Assembly: GCA_024235995.1 (NCBI GenBank)
Contig: JACKLI010000001.1
Location: forward strand, 1,240,001-1,304,000
From: Burkholderiaceae bacterium
GTDB taxonomy: Bacteria; Pseudomonadota; Gammaproteobacteria; Burkholderiales; Burkholderiaceae_C
Reading direction: 5' to 3'
DNA: 64,000 bases
A program made the position numbers and the translations under genes. The number at the start of each line of letters is the position of its first letter. Within the stretch, counting starts at the first letter, position 1. Under the pieces are notes generated by a model that was not told where the DNA came from, ran no database searches, and saw nothing but the letters and a program-made list of their open reading frames with translations. Shown piece by piece: positions 52,535 to 60,962 of the stretch.

Positions 52535-53599
52535 ATGATTCTTGTCACCGGCGGCGCCGGCTTCATCGGCAGCAACTTCGTGCTCGACTGGCTGGCCGCG
52601 GGCGATGAGCCCATCGTCAACCTCGACAAGCTGACCTATGCCGGCAACCGGGCCAACCTGGCCGCGCTGCAGGGCGACGCGCGGCATGTGTTCGTGCAGG
52701 GCGACATCGGCGACCGCGCCCTGGTGGCGCGCCTGCTGGCCGAGCACCGGCCGCGCGCCATCGTGCACTTCGCGGCCGAAAGCCATGTGGACCGTTCCAT
52801 CCATGGCGCCGAGGATTTCATCGTCACCAACATCGTGGGCACCTTCCGCCTGCTGGAAGCCGCCCGTGCTTACTGGAGCGATTTGCCCGCGGGCGCGCGC
52901 GCGGCCTTCCGCTTTCTGCACGTGTCCACCGACGAGGTCTACGGCAGCCTGGCACCCGACGCGCCGGCCTTCACCGAGGACCACGTCTACGAGCCCAACA
53001 GCCCCTACAGCGCCAGCAAGGCCGCCAGCGACCACCTGGTGCGCGCCTGGCACCACACGCACGGGCTGCCGGTGCTGACGACCAATTGTTCCAACAATTA
53101 CGGTCCCTATCACTTTCCCGAAAAGCTGATCCCGCTGATGATCGTCAACGCGCTGGCCGGCAAGCCGCTGCCGGTGTACGGCGACGGCATGCAGGTGCGC
53201 GACTGGCTGTACGTGGGCGACCACTGCAGCGCCATCCGCCGCGTGCTGCAGGCCGGCCGTCCGGGTGAGACCTACAACGTCGGCGGCTGGAACGAAAAGC
53301 CCAACATCGAGATCGTGCACACCGTGTGCGCCCTGCTGGACGAATTGCGCCCGCGTGCCGACGGGCAGAGCTACCGCACGCAGATCACTTACGTGAAAGA
53401 TCGCCCCGGCCACGACCGGCGCTACGCCATCGACGCGCGCAAGATCGAGCGCGAGCTGGCTTGGCGCCCGGCCGAGACCTTCGACACCGGCATCCGCAAG
53501 ACCGTGCAGTGGTATCTGGACCATGCCGACTGGGTGGCGCAGGTGCAGTCCGGCGCCTACCGCGACTGGGTGGCCACGCAGTACGGCGCCCGCGCATGA
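52535..53599 (+). CDS. rmlB: dTDP-glucose 4,6-dehydratase
   Basis: A 354-aa SDR-extended enzyme. NAD-binding TGGAGFIGSN is at the N-terminus, VHFAAESHVDRSI near 83, DEVYGSL, and the YSASKAASDH Tyr/Lys pair near 161-165. It converts dTDP-glucose to dTDP-4-keto-6-deoxyglucose, the common intermediate for L-rhamnose and the 3-amino sugar made here. It starts at ATG 52535 and overlaps rmlD by four bases. It is the head of the polysaccharide island. Confidence 0.95.
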   Translation: MILVTGGAGFIGSNFVLDWLAAGDEPIVNLDKLTYAGNRANLAALQGDARHVFVQGDIGDRALVARLLAEHRPRAIVHFAAESHVDRSIHGAEDFIVTNIVGTFRLLEAARAYWSDLPAGARAAFRFLHVSTDEVYGSLAPDAPAFTEDHVYEPNSPYSASKAASDHLVRAWHHTHGLPVLTTNCSNNYGPYHFPEKLIPLMIVNALAGKPLPVYGDGMQVRDWLYVGDHCSAIRRVLQAGRPGETYNVGGWNEKPNIEIVHTVCALLDELRPRADGQSYRTQITYVKDRPGHDRRYAIDARKIERELAWRPAETFDTGIRKTVQWYLDHADWVAQVQSGAYRDWVATQYGARA

Positions 53600-54498
53600 C
53601 GATCCTGCTGCTGGGCAAGAACGGCCAGCTCGGCTGGGAGCTGCAGCGCAGCCTGGCGCCGCTGGGGCGGGTGATCGCGCTCGATCGCCACGGCGGCGAT
53701 GGCCTGTGCGGCGACCTGGCCGACCTGGACGGCCTGGCCGCCACCGTGCGGGCGCTGCGGCCCCGCGTCATCGTCAACGCCGCGGCCTACACCGCCGTCG
53801 ACCGCGCCGAGTCCGAGCCCGAGCTGGCGCGGCGCATCAATGCCGATGCGCCCGCCGTGCTGGCGCGCGAGGCGGCGGCCTGCGGCGCACTGCTGCTGCA
53901 CTACGGCACCGACTACGTGTTCGACGGCAGTGGCCAGACGCCCTGGCGCGAGATGGATGCCACCGGCCCCCTGAGCGTGTATGGCCGCACCAAGCTGGCC
54001 GGCGAGCAGGCCATCGTGGCGGCGGGCGGCGCGCACCTGATTTTGCGCACCAGCTGGGTCTACGCCGCGCGCGGGGGCAACTTCGCCAAAACCATGCTGC
54101 GCTTGGGCGCCGAGCGCGAGCGCTTGACGGTCATCGACGATCAGTGGGGCGCGCCCACCGGCGCCGAGTTGATTGCCGATGTCAGCGCCCACGCCATCGC
54201 GCAGGTGCTGTGCCAGCCCGCCAAGGCCGGCGTGTATCACCTGGCCGCGGCGGGAGAGACCACCTGGTTTTCCTATGCAAAATACGTTCTGGCGCAGGCC
54301 CAGCAAGCGCAATCAGCTATTAAATTAATAGTAAACGAGGTGGCTCCCATCGCCACCGCCGACTACCCCACCCCCGCGCGGCGGCCGCACAATTCGCGTC
54401 TGGACACGCGCAAGCTGCAAGCCGCCTTTGGCCTCACCCTGCCGCCCTGGCAGGACGGCGTGCAGCGCATGCTGCAAGAAATCCTGCAAACACCATGA
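53596..54498 (+). CDS. rmlD: dTDP-4-dehydrorhamnose reductase
   Basis: A 300-aa NAD(P)H-dependent SDR: LLLGKNGQLGWELQR, NAAAYTAVDRAESEPE, and the YGRTKLAGE active-site Tyr/Lys segment. It makes dTDP-L-rhamnose from the RmlC product. It is placed between rmlB and rmlA with four-base overlaps on both sides. The gene carries an interspersed repeat in frame near residues 229-247 (AQAQQAQSAIKLIV), in a surface loop before the C-terminal part. Confidence 0.93.
   Translation: MTILLLGKNGQLGWELQRSLAPLGRVIALDRHGGDGLCGDLADLDGLAATVRALRPRVIVNAAAYTAVDRAESEPELARRINADAPAVLAREAAACGALLLHYGTDYVFDGSGQTPWREMDATGPLSVYGRTKLAGEQAIVAAGGAHLILRTSWVYAARGGNFAKTMLRLGAERERLTVIDDQWGAPTGAELIADVSAHAIAQVLCQPAKAGVYHLAAAGETTWFSYAKYVLAQAQQAQSAIKLIVNEVAPIATADYPTPARRPHNSRLDTRKLQAAFGLTLPPWQDGVQRMLQEILQTP
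54279..54336 (+). repeat. Interspersed repeat copy H (inside rmlD)
   Basis: The run GGCCCAGCAAGCGCAATCAGCTATTAAATTAATAG has the core CAAGCGC...CAGCTAT and a notably AT-rich tail against the GC-rich gene. It is translated AQQAQSAIKLIV, in the same frame as copies A, B and G. Confidence 0.65.
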
Positions 54499-55394
54499 CC
54501 TCTCCACGCAAAGGCATCATCCTGGCCGGCGGCTCCGGCACCCGGCTGCACCCGGCCACCCTGGCCATCAGCAAGCAACTGCTGCCGGTGTACGACAAGC
54601 CGATGATCTATTACCCGCTGGCCACGCTCATGCTGGCGGGCATGCGTGACATCCTGGTCATCAGCACACCGCGGGACACGCCGCGCTTTCAGCAGCTGCT
54701 GGGCGACGGCAGCCAATGGGGCATCCAGCTGCAATACGCCGTGCAGCCCAGTCCCGACGGCCTGGCGCAGGCCTTCATCATCGGCGAGCGCTTTGTCGGC
54801 GGCGCGCCCAGCGCGCTGGTGCTGGGCGACAACCTGTTCTACGGCCACGACTTCGAGACCCTGCTGTCCAATGCCGACGCGCGCAGCCAGGGCGCCACGG
54901 TGTTTGCCTACCACGTGCACGACCCCGAGCGCTACGGCGTGGTCGAGTTCGACGCCCGCGGGCGCGCCGTCAGCATCGAGGAAAAGCCCAAACAGCCGCG
55001 CAGCAACTACGCCGTCACGGGGCTGTACTTTTACGACAGCCAGGTGGTGGACATCGCCAAGTCGATCCAGCCCAGCGCGCGCGGCGAGCTGGAGATCACC
55101 ACCGTCAACGACGCCTACCTGAAGCAGGGCCAGCTCAACGTCGAGATCATGCGGCGCGGCTACGCCTGGCTGGACACCGGCACGCACGACAGCCTGCTGG
55201 ACGCCGGCCAGTTCATCGCCACGCTGGAGCGCCGCCAGGGCCTGAAAGTGGCCTGCCCCGAGGAGATCGCCTGGCGCAAGGGCTTCATCGACGCCGCGCA
55301 GCTGGCCCGCATCGCCGAGCCGCTGGCCAAGAGCGGCTATGGGCAATACCTGATGCGGCTGTTGCAGGATGCGGGCGCGCCAAAGCGACGTTGA
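54495..55394 (+). CDS. rmlA: Glucose-1-phosphate thymidylyltransferase
   Basis: A 299-aa nucleotidyltransferase with LAGGSGTRLHPAT, the SKQLLPVYDKPMIYYPL signature, LGDNLFYG, VVEFD and EEKPKQPRSN. It makes dTDP-glucose, feeding both the rhamnose and 3-amino-sugar branches. It overlaps rmlD by four bases and lies one base ahead of the aminotransferase. Confidence 0.95.
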   Translation: MTSPRKGIILAGGSGTRLHPATLAISKQLLPVYDKPMIYYPLATLMLAGMRDILVISTPRDTPRFQQLLGDGSQWGIQLQYAVQPSPDGLAQAFIIGERFVGGAPSALVLGDNLFYGHDFETLLSNADARSQGATVFAYHVHDPERYGVVEFDARGRAVSIEEKPKQPRSNYAVTGLYFYDSQVVDIAKSIQPSARGELEITTVNDAYLKQGQLNVEIMRRGYAWLDTGTHDSLLDAGQFIATLERRQGLKVACPEEIAWRKGFIDAAQLARIAEPLAKSGYGQYLMRLLQDAGAPKRR

Positions 55395-55395
55395 C

Positions 55396-56505
55396 ATGGC
55401 CAATCCCCCCAGCGTCCCCTTCTTCTGCGCCGCCGGCGCCGCCTTCGGCGTCGACCTGGGCGCCTGCCTGCAGCAGGTGGCCGACAGCGGCTGGTACGTG
55501 CTGGGCCCGGCGGTGCGCGGCTTCGAGGCCGCGTTCGCGCGCCACGTCGGTGTCGAGCACGCCGTCGGCGTGGCCAACGGCACCGACGCCATCGCCCTGG
55601 CCCTGCGCGCGCTGGGCGTGGGCCCCGGCCAGCGCGTGCTGACGGTGGCCAATGCCGGCTGCCCCGGCAGCGCCGCCATTGCCCAGGTGGGCGCCGACGT
55701 GGGCTGGGTCGACGTCGACGAGCCAAGCCTGACGATGGCGCCCGACGCGCTGGCCGCCGCGCTGGCGGCCGGCCCGGTGGCCGCCGTCGTCGTCACCCAC
55801 CTGTACGGGCAAATGGCCGCCATGCCGGCCATCGACGCCCTGTGCCGGCAGGCCGGCGTGCCGCTGATCGAGGACTGCGCCCAGGCGCACGGCGCCACGC
55901 TTCAAGGCCGCCGCGCCGGCAGCTGGGGGCGGCTGGGCTGCTTCAGCTTCTACCCCACCAAGAACCTGGGCGCCCTGGGCGACGGCGGCGCGGTGGTGAC
56001 GTCGGACGCGGCGCTGGCCGAGCGCCTGCGCGCGCTGCGCCAGTACGGCTGGGTGCGCAAGTACGAGGTCGCGCTGGCCGGCGGCGTCAACAGCCGCCTG
56101 GACGAGCTGCAGGCCGCCGTGCTGGCGGCCAAGTTGCCGCGCCTGGATGCGGCCAACGCGCGCCGCCGCGCCATCGCCGCGCGCTACAGCGCCGCGCTGG
56201 CCGACCTGCCCCTGCGCTGCCCGCCCGCGCCCGGCGCCGAGCACGTGATGCACCTGTACGTCGTGCGCACGCCGCGCCGCGCCGCGCTGCAGGCCCACCT
56301 GGCGGCGCTGGGCATCGCCAGCGACGTGCACTACCCCATCGCCGACCATCGCCAGCCCATCTGGGCGCACCGCCCGCCGCCGTCGCTGCCCGTCACCGAA
56401 TCGGCCTGCGCCCAGGTGCTGTCGCTGCCCTGCTATCCGGGCCTGAGCGATGCGCAGGCGGACGCGGTCATCGCCGGCGTGCGCGCCTTCTTCGCCCAGG
56501 GTTGA
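55396..56505 (+). CDS. DegT/DnrJ/EryC1-family sugar aminotransferase (FdtB/QdtB-like)
   Basis: A 369-aa PLP-dependent aminotransferase. A substrate loop precedes VANGTDAIALAL, EDCAQAHGA, and the catalytic Lys in FYPTKNLGALGDGG, with NSRLDELQAAVL downstream. ATG 55396 is one base past rmlA. Given the ketoisomerase-type cupin at 57438, it probably aminates C3 of dTDP-3-keto-6-deoxyhexose to a 3-amino-3,6-dideoxy sugar (Fuc3N or Qui3N). The stereochemistry (galacto or gluco) cannot be read by eye. Confidence 0.87.
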   Translation: MANPPSVPFFCAAGAAFGVDLGACLQQVADSGWYVLGPAVRGFEAAFARHVGVEHAVGVANGTDAIALALRALGVGPGQRVLTVANAGCPGSAAIAQVGADVGWVDVDEPSLTMAPDALAAALAAGPVAAVVVTHLYGQMAAMPAIDALCRQAGVPLIEDCAQAHGATLQGRRAGSWGRLGCFSFYPTKNLGALGDGGAVVTSDAALAERLRALRQYGWVRKYEVALAGGVNSRLDELQAAVLAAKLPRLDAANARRRAIAARYSAALADLPLRCPPAPGAEHVMHLYVVRTPRRAALQAHLAALGIASDVHYPIADHRQPIWAHRPPPSLPVTESACAQVLSLPCYPGLSDAQADAVIAGVRAFFAQG

Positions 56506-56508
56506 CCG

Positions 56509-57441
56509 GTGCTCAGCCTCATCATCCCGGTCTACCGCAACGAGGGCTCCATCCCCGAGCTGCTGGCCGCCGTGCAGGGCCTGCACCGGCAGCTCGCCGG
56601 CGCGCTGGAGGTGGTGTTCGTGGTCGACGGCAGCCCCGACCGCTGCCACGCCCTGCTGCGCGAGCAGTTGCCGGCCACCGGCCTGCGCGCCACGCTGGTG
56701 CTGCTCACGCGCAACTTCGGCGCCTTCGCCGCCGTGCGCACCGGCCTGCAGCACGCCCGCGGCGAGCACTTCGCCGTCATGGCGGCCGATTTGCAGGAGC
56801 CGCCCGAGCTGGTGCCGCAGATGCAGGCCGTGCTGGCGCGCGGCGAGGCCGACGTGGTGGTGGCCGAGCGCGCCCTGCGCCACGACCCCTTCATGCAGCG
56901 CTGGCAGGCGCAATTGTTCTGGGCCGCCTACCGCCGCTGGGTGGTGCCCGAGATGCCGCCCGGCGGCGTGGACATCTTCGCCTGCAACCAGGCCTTTCGC
57001 GACGCGCTGCTGGGCCTGCACGAGAGCCGCAGCTCGCTCATCGCGCAGATCTTCTGGCTGGGCTTTCGCCGTGCCAGCGTGCCCTACGCGCGCCAGCCGC
57101 GCCGCCACGGCGCATCGGCCTGGACCTGGAGCAAGAAGATCGCCTACCTGGCCGACAGCGTGTTCGCCTTCACCGACCTGCCGGTGCGCTGGCTCACCCG
57201 CGCCGGCCTGCTGGGCATGGCGGTGGCGGTGGTCATGGCCGGTCTGGTGCTGTTCGGCAAGCTCACCGGCCTGATCGAGGTGCCGGGGTATTCGATGACC
57301 ATGATCGCCATCCTGTTCTTCGGCGCGCTCAACCTGCTCAGCCTGGGCATCGTCGGCACCTACGCCTGGCGCGCCTATGAAAACACCAAGCAGCGCCCGC
57401 AGGCCGTGGCGCTGCGCATCGATCGCTTCGAAGCTCCATGA
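56509..57441 (+). CDS. GT2 glycosyltransferase, GtrB-like (undecaprenyl-phosphate sugar synthase)
   Basis: A 310-aa family-2 glycosyltransferase: SLIIPVYRNEGSI, VFVVDGSPD, the DLQEPPEL acceptor loop and two C-terminal hydrophobic helices (residues about 235-290) with a basic tail. This is the GtrB/DPM-like architecture that places sugar on undecaprenyl phosphate at the cytoplasmic face. It starts with GTG 56509 two bases after the aminotransferase. With GtrA (57899) and the large polytopic protein (58260), it makes a three-part system. Confidence 0.85.
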   Translation: MLSLIIPVYRNEGSIPELLAAVQGLHRQLAGALEVVFVVDGSPDRCHALLREQLPATGLRATLVLLTRNFGAFAAVRTGLQHARGEHFAVMAADLQEPPELVPQMQAVLARGEADVVVAERALRHDPFMQRWQAQLFWAAYRRWVVPEMPPGGVDIFACNQAFRDALLGLHESRSSLIAQIFWLGFRRASVPYARQPRRHGASAWTWSKKIAYLADSVFAFTDLPVRWLTRAGLLGMAVAVVMAGLVLFGKLTGLIEVPGYSMTMIAILFFGALNLLSLGIVGTYAWRAYENTKQRPQAVALRIDRFEAP

Positions 57442-57902
57442 GCCAGCGAGCCCTGCCCACCGGCCCCTGCGTCATCGACAGCGCCGTGCGCGGCGTGCGC
57501 CTGCACGTGCTGCGCGAGGTGAAGGACGCGCGCGGCGATCTGTGCGTGGCCGAGGTCGGGCCCGACCTGCCCTTTGCCGTGCAGCGCAGCTTTCTGGTCT
57601 ACAACGTGCCCAGCGCCGAGCTGCGCGGCGCGCACGCGCACCGGCGCTGCAGCCAGTTCCTGATGGCCGTCAAGGGCTCCATCCACGTCATTGCCGACGA
57701 CGGCGCGCGGCGCGAGGCCTTCGTGCTCGACCGTCCCAACCTGGGCCTGCTGCTGCCGCCCATGGTGTGGGGCGTCCAGCACCGCTATTCGCCCGACGCC
57801 GTGCTGCTGGTGCTGGCCTCCGACCCCTATGACGCGGCCGACTACATCCGCGACCACGCGCAGTTCGTGGCCGAGGTGCGCGCCGCCGGAGCCGCTGCGT
57901 GA
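57438..57902 (+). CDS. Cupin-fold 3,4-ketoisomerase (FdtA/QdtA-like)
   Basis: A 154-aa WxcM/FdtA-type cupin: LREVKDARGDLCVAEVG, SFLVYNVPSAELRGAHAHRRCSQ with the His pair, LAVKGSIHVIADDG and PPMVWGVQHRYSPDAVLLVLAS. It shifts the 4-keto group of dTDP-4-keto-6-deoxyglucose to C3, creating the aminotransferase substrate. FdtA gives the galacto and QdtA the gluco product; this is not separable here. It overlaps the GT2 gene by four bases and gtrA by four bases. Confidence 0.86.
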   Translation: MSQRALPTGPCVIDSAVRGVRLHVLREVKDARGDLCVAEVGPDLPFAVQRSFLVYNVPSAELRGAHAHRRCSQFLMAVKGSIHVIADDGARREAFVLDRPNLGLLLPPMVWGVQHRYSPDAVLLVLASDPYDAADYIRDHAQFVAEVRAAGAAA

Positions 57903-58273
57903 TCGCACGCGAGGCCCTGCGCTATCTGGCCGCCGGCGGCGCCAACACCGCCGTGACTTACGCGCTGTACCTGGCACTGCTGCAATGGCTGGACTATCGC
58001 CTGGCCTACGCGCTGGCCTTTGCCTGCGGCGTCGGTCTGTCCTTTCTCCTGCTGCGCCATGCGGTGTTTGCAAGGCCTGGCAAGCGCTGTTCGCTGTTGT
58101 GGGCCGCCTTCAGTCAAGGTTTGCAACTGGGCCTTGGGCTCGCCGTGGTGCAAGCATGGGTTGCCTGGCTGCGGGGCCCCGCATGGCTGGCCCCCCTGGT
58201 CGCCACGCTGGTGTGCGTGCCCCTGATGTTTTTTGTGCAGCGCTGGATTTTCACCCCGCATGGCACGCATTGA
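57899..58273 (+). CDS. GtrA-family membrane protein (flippase-like)
   Basis: A 124-aa protein with four hydrophobic helices (REALRYLAAGGANTAVTYALYL, YRLAYALAFACGVGLSFLLL, each quoted in part). GtrA is proposed to flip undecaprenyl-phosphate-sugar across the membrane. GTG 57899 overlaps the upstream stop, and its 3' end overlaps the next gene by 14 bases, so the chain of expression is tight. Confidence 0.88.
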   Translation: MIAREALRYLAAGGANTAVTYALYLALLQWLDYRLAYALAFACGVGLSFLLLRHAVFARPGKRCSLLWAAFSQGLQLGLGLAVVQAWVAWLRGPAWLAPLVATLVCVPLMFFVQRWIFTPHGTH

Positions 58274-60137
58274 AAAGCACTCGTTTGCCAGGACCTGGCT
58301 GTTGCGCGCCTGCGTCGCCTTGCCGCTGCTGATGCTGGGCGCCAACGTGCTGGCGTGGCTGCGCTGGGGCACCGATCTACCCTTTCTCGATGATTGGCGC
58401 GTCTACGATCAGCGCAACGCGCTGTCGCTCGATCCGGCGCGGCTCTTTCGCGCGGTCAACAACACCCTGGCGCCCATCGGGCTGGGCCTGGACGCATGGG
58501 CCCAGCGGTGGCTGGGCGGCAATGCCCTGGCATACCAGACCTTGTCGATGCTGGGCGTGCTGGGCGGCCTGCTCTGGCTGCAATGGCGCCTGTTGGGGCA
58601 GGTGTGTGGCAACCGTCTGCAACAAGCGGGCTTGTTTGCCTTTTGCATTCCCATGCTGCAGTCCGGCAGCTACTGGGGCGAGCAGAGCCTGGCGTACCAC
58701 CAGGCGCTGCCGCTGCTGCCGTTGCTGGGCGCCATGGGCCTGGTGCTTGCCCCACAGGATGGGGGGCGCGGGCAACGGGGGTGGATTTTCCTGCTCGGGC
58801 TGCTGGCCGGCCTGTCCTACATCTCCGGCGCCGTGGCGGCGCTGGTGCTGGGGGCCTGCTGGATCATGCTGGCCTGGGGCATGCGCGGGCATGAACGGCC
58901 GGCGCTGCTGGCGCGCGTGCGTGCGGCCGGGTGGGCGTTGGGCCTGGCGGGCGCGCTCACCAGCGGCTTGCAGCTTTATCTGACGCGCAACCCCGCGCGG
59001 ATTGACGGTGTGCAGCAGTACCTGGGCGTCACCTGGCCCGACCGTTCGGACTTCTGGGCCTACCTGTTGGGCAAGATCGGGCGCGGCACCGGGCACGGTT
59101 TTCATTCTGTCGCCCTGGAGCTGGGATGGGCTGCCGGGGTGTGCCTGATCTGGGGGGGGGCTCTCGCCTGGGTGCTGCGCCGGGGGTTGACCCGCCCGGC
59201 GCCGTCATCGGCGCGCTGGCGCCGCCTGGCCCTGGTGCTGCTGCCCCTCAGCGCCGTGGTTTTTTCCTATCTGGCAATCGTCAGCATGGGCCGCGCCGGC
59301 TTCCGCGATCCGGCCATCCGCGGCGCCGTGCAAGTCTTCCAGTTTTCCTACGAACGGTTTCATTTTTTCTGGGTGACCCTGCTGTTCCCCTGGCTGGCCG
59401 CCGTGCTGTTCCTCGGCTGGCGTCGGCGCCCTCACGCCATGCCGGCCCTGGTGGGGGCGCTGCTGGTCCTGGCGCTGCTTGGCTGGGCGCGCGGCGTTTT
59501 CGATGTCCAGACCCACTATCGCCAGGCCGCGCAGGCCCGCGCCAGGGACCTGGCCTGCCTTCAGCGTCAGCTCGGCTCGGGTGAGCCGATTGATTGCCTC
59601 GATCTGGCCTGGATGGGAATCCCCGACCTGACGCGCGCCTACATCCATGCGCGCGACATTCACGCCTCCTTCGTGCGCTACCTGCCCATCGTGGCCCGCC
59701 AGGGTTTCGGCCAGACCTTGCTGCACTGGTCCGGCACGGCCGATTTCGAGCGTGCATCATGGCGGAACGCGGTGCTTTTGCGCGACGGATGGTTTCGGGG
59801 CGAAGGGGATGTTCAATGGCTTGTTCCCGTGCCGGCTTCCCCTGCTGCCCAGGGCCTGGATCGATGCCGTACTCTCGGCGTGCGCTTGACGCTGCTCACC
59901 CGGGCGCAGGAGACCACCGAGATATTTTTTCGCCCCCGAGGGGCCGCCGCATACACTCAAGCGCAGTCGGCGCGGCAAGCGCACGCTCCTTGGGGCGATG
60001 GCACCGTATCGATGGAATTCTCGATCGACAGCCCCGTGGGGTTCGAGCCGCAGTTGCGCATCGACCCCGTCAGCGGACAAGGGCTTTTCAAGTGGCTGGA
60101 CTTGCAAGTAACCTGCCGTCTTTGGGATCGACCCTGA
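58260..60137 (+). CDS. Large polytopic membrane protein, GtrC-like glycosyltransferase candidate
   Basis: A 625-aa protein with about ten hydrophobic segments. The first extramembrane loop PFLDDWRVYD carries an Asp44-Asp45 pair typical of GT-C enzymes. A soluble C-terminal domain occupies about 455-625. Sequence family is not recognised. Position after GtrB- and GtrA-type genes suggests it is the strain-specific transferase (GtrC role) that moves the lipid-linked sugar to O-antigen or protein. A nine-G run at 59152-59160 inside the gene could allow slipped-strand switching. Start ATG 58260. It is less GC-rich toward the end than the rml genes. Confidence 0.7.
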   Translation: MARIEKHSFARTWLLRACVALPLLMLGANVLAWLRWGTDLPFLDDWRVYDQRNALSLDPARLFRAVNNTLAPIGLGLDAWAQRWLGGNALAYQTLSMLGVLGGLLWLQWRLLGQVCGNRLQQAGLFAFCIPMLQSGSYWGEQSLAYHQALPLLPLLGAMGLVLAPQDGGRGQRGWIFLLGLLAGLSYISGAVAALVLGACWIMLAWGMRGHERPALLARVRAAGWALGLAGALTSGLQLYLTRNPARIDGVQQYLGVTWPDRSDFWAYLLGKIGRGTGHGFHSVALELGWAAGVCLIWGGALAWVLRRGLTRPAPSSARWRRLALVLLPLSAVVFSYLAIVSMGRAGFRDPAIRGAVQVFQFSYERFHFFWVTLLFPWLAAVLFLGWRRRPHAMPALVGALLVLALLGWARGVFDVQTHYRQAAQARARDLACLQRQLGSGEPIDCLDLAWMGIPDLTRAYIHARDIHASFVRYLPIVARQGFGQTLLHWSGTADFERASWRNAVLLRDGWFRGEGDVQWLVPVPASPAAQGLDRCRTLGVRLTLLTRAQETTEIFFRPRGAAAYTQAQSARQAHAPWGDGTVSMEFSIDSPVGFEPQLRIDPVSGQGLFKWLDLQVTCRLWDRP

Positions 60138-60179
60138 AGCCCGGCCGGGCCCCTGGCCTTGAAACGAACTGAGAGCACG

Positions 60180-60938
60180 GTGACTGCTGCATCCATACAC
60201 CCGACAGCCCTTGTCGACGACCAGGCGATCATCGGCTCGAACGTGGCGATTGGTCCCTACACCATCGTGCACAAGAACGTATCCCTTGGCGACAACACCG
60301 TCATCGGGTCGCACTGCGAATTGGGTTGCCCGGCAAGCGATGCGGCGCATGGCGGCATGCTCTCGATCGGAAAAAACAGCCTCATCCGCTCCCACAGCGT
60401 CTTTTATGAAGGCTCGACATTCGATCAAAACCTGACCACCGGCCATCGCGTCACCGTGCGAGAGCAAACGCGCGCCGGAAAGAATTTCCAGATCGGAACA
60501 TTGGGCGACATCCAGGGGCATTGCAGGATTGGTGATTTCGTCCGGTTCCATAGCAATGTCCATGTCGGGCAGAAATCCAGCATCGGGAATTTCGTCTGGA
60601 TTTTCCCGTATGTGGTCCTCACCAATGACCCTCACCCTCCCAGCGAGGTTCGAATGGGTGTCGTGGTGGAGGACTTCGTGGCCATTGCCACCATGTCCGT
60701 CATTTTGCCCGGGGCGACCATCGGCCGGGGGGCTTTGGTGGCCGCCCACAGCTCGGTTGCACGCGATGTTGCCCCCGATGTGGTTGTGGCGGGCTCGCCG
60801 GCCAAATTTGTCTGCAATACCGACGCAATAAAAATGAAGGATGGTTCAAATGCCAGTGCATATCCATGGCGCAGGCATTTTCACAGGGGCTATCCCCCGG
60901 ATCAGGTGCTGCAATGGATCAATGAATTCACGCACTGA
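60180..60938 (+). CDS. Left-handed beta-helix sugar acyltransferase (FdtC/QdtC- or LpxA-like)
   Basis: A 252-aa hexapeptide-repeat protein. Regular I/V-G-x-x repeats run through most of the chain (IHPTALVDDQAIIGSNVAIG; CRIGDFVRFHSNVHVG; ILPGATIGRGALVAA), with an LTNDPHPPSE loop common in sugar N-/O-acyltransferases. It is the likely N-acetyltransferase that caps the 3-amino sugar. GTG 60180 follows GAGAGCACG; TTG 60159 is an alternative. Base composition is visibly lower in GC than the flanking rml genes, suggesting recent acquisition. Confidence 0.83.
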   Translation: MTAASIHPTALVDDQAIIGSNVAIGPYTIVHKNVSLGDNTVIGSHCELGCPASDAAHGGMLSIGKNSLIRSHSVFYEGSTFDQNLTTGHRVTVREQTRAGKNFQIGTLGDIQGHCRIGDFVRFHSNVHVGQKSSIGNFVWIFPYVVLTNDPHPPSEVRMGVVVEDFVAIATMSVILPGATIGRGALVAAHSSVARDVAPDVVVAGSPAKFVCNTDAIKMKDGSNASAYPWRRHFHRGYPPDQVLQWINEFTH

Positions 60939-60962
60939 TTTTTGATTTTTCCTCCAAGATTC

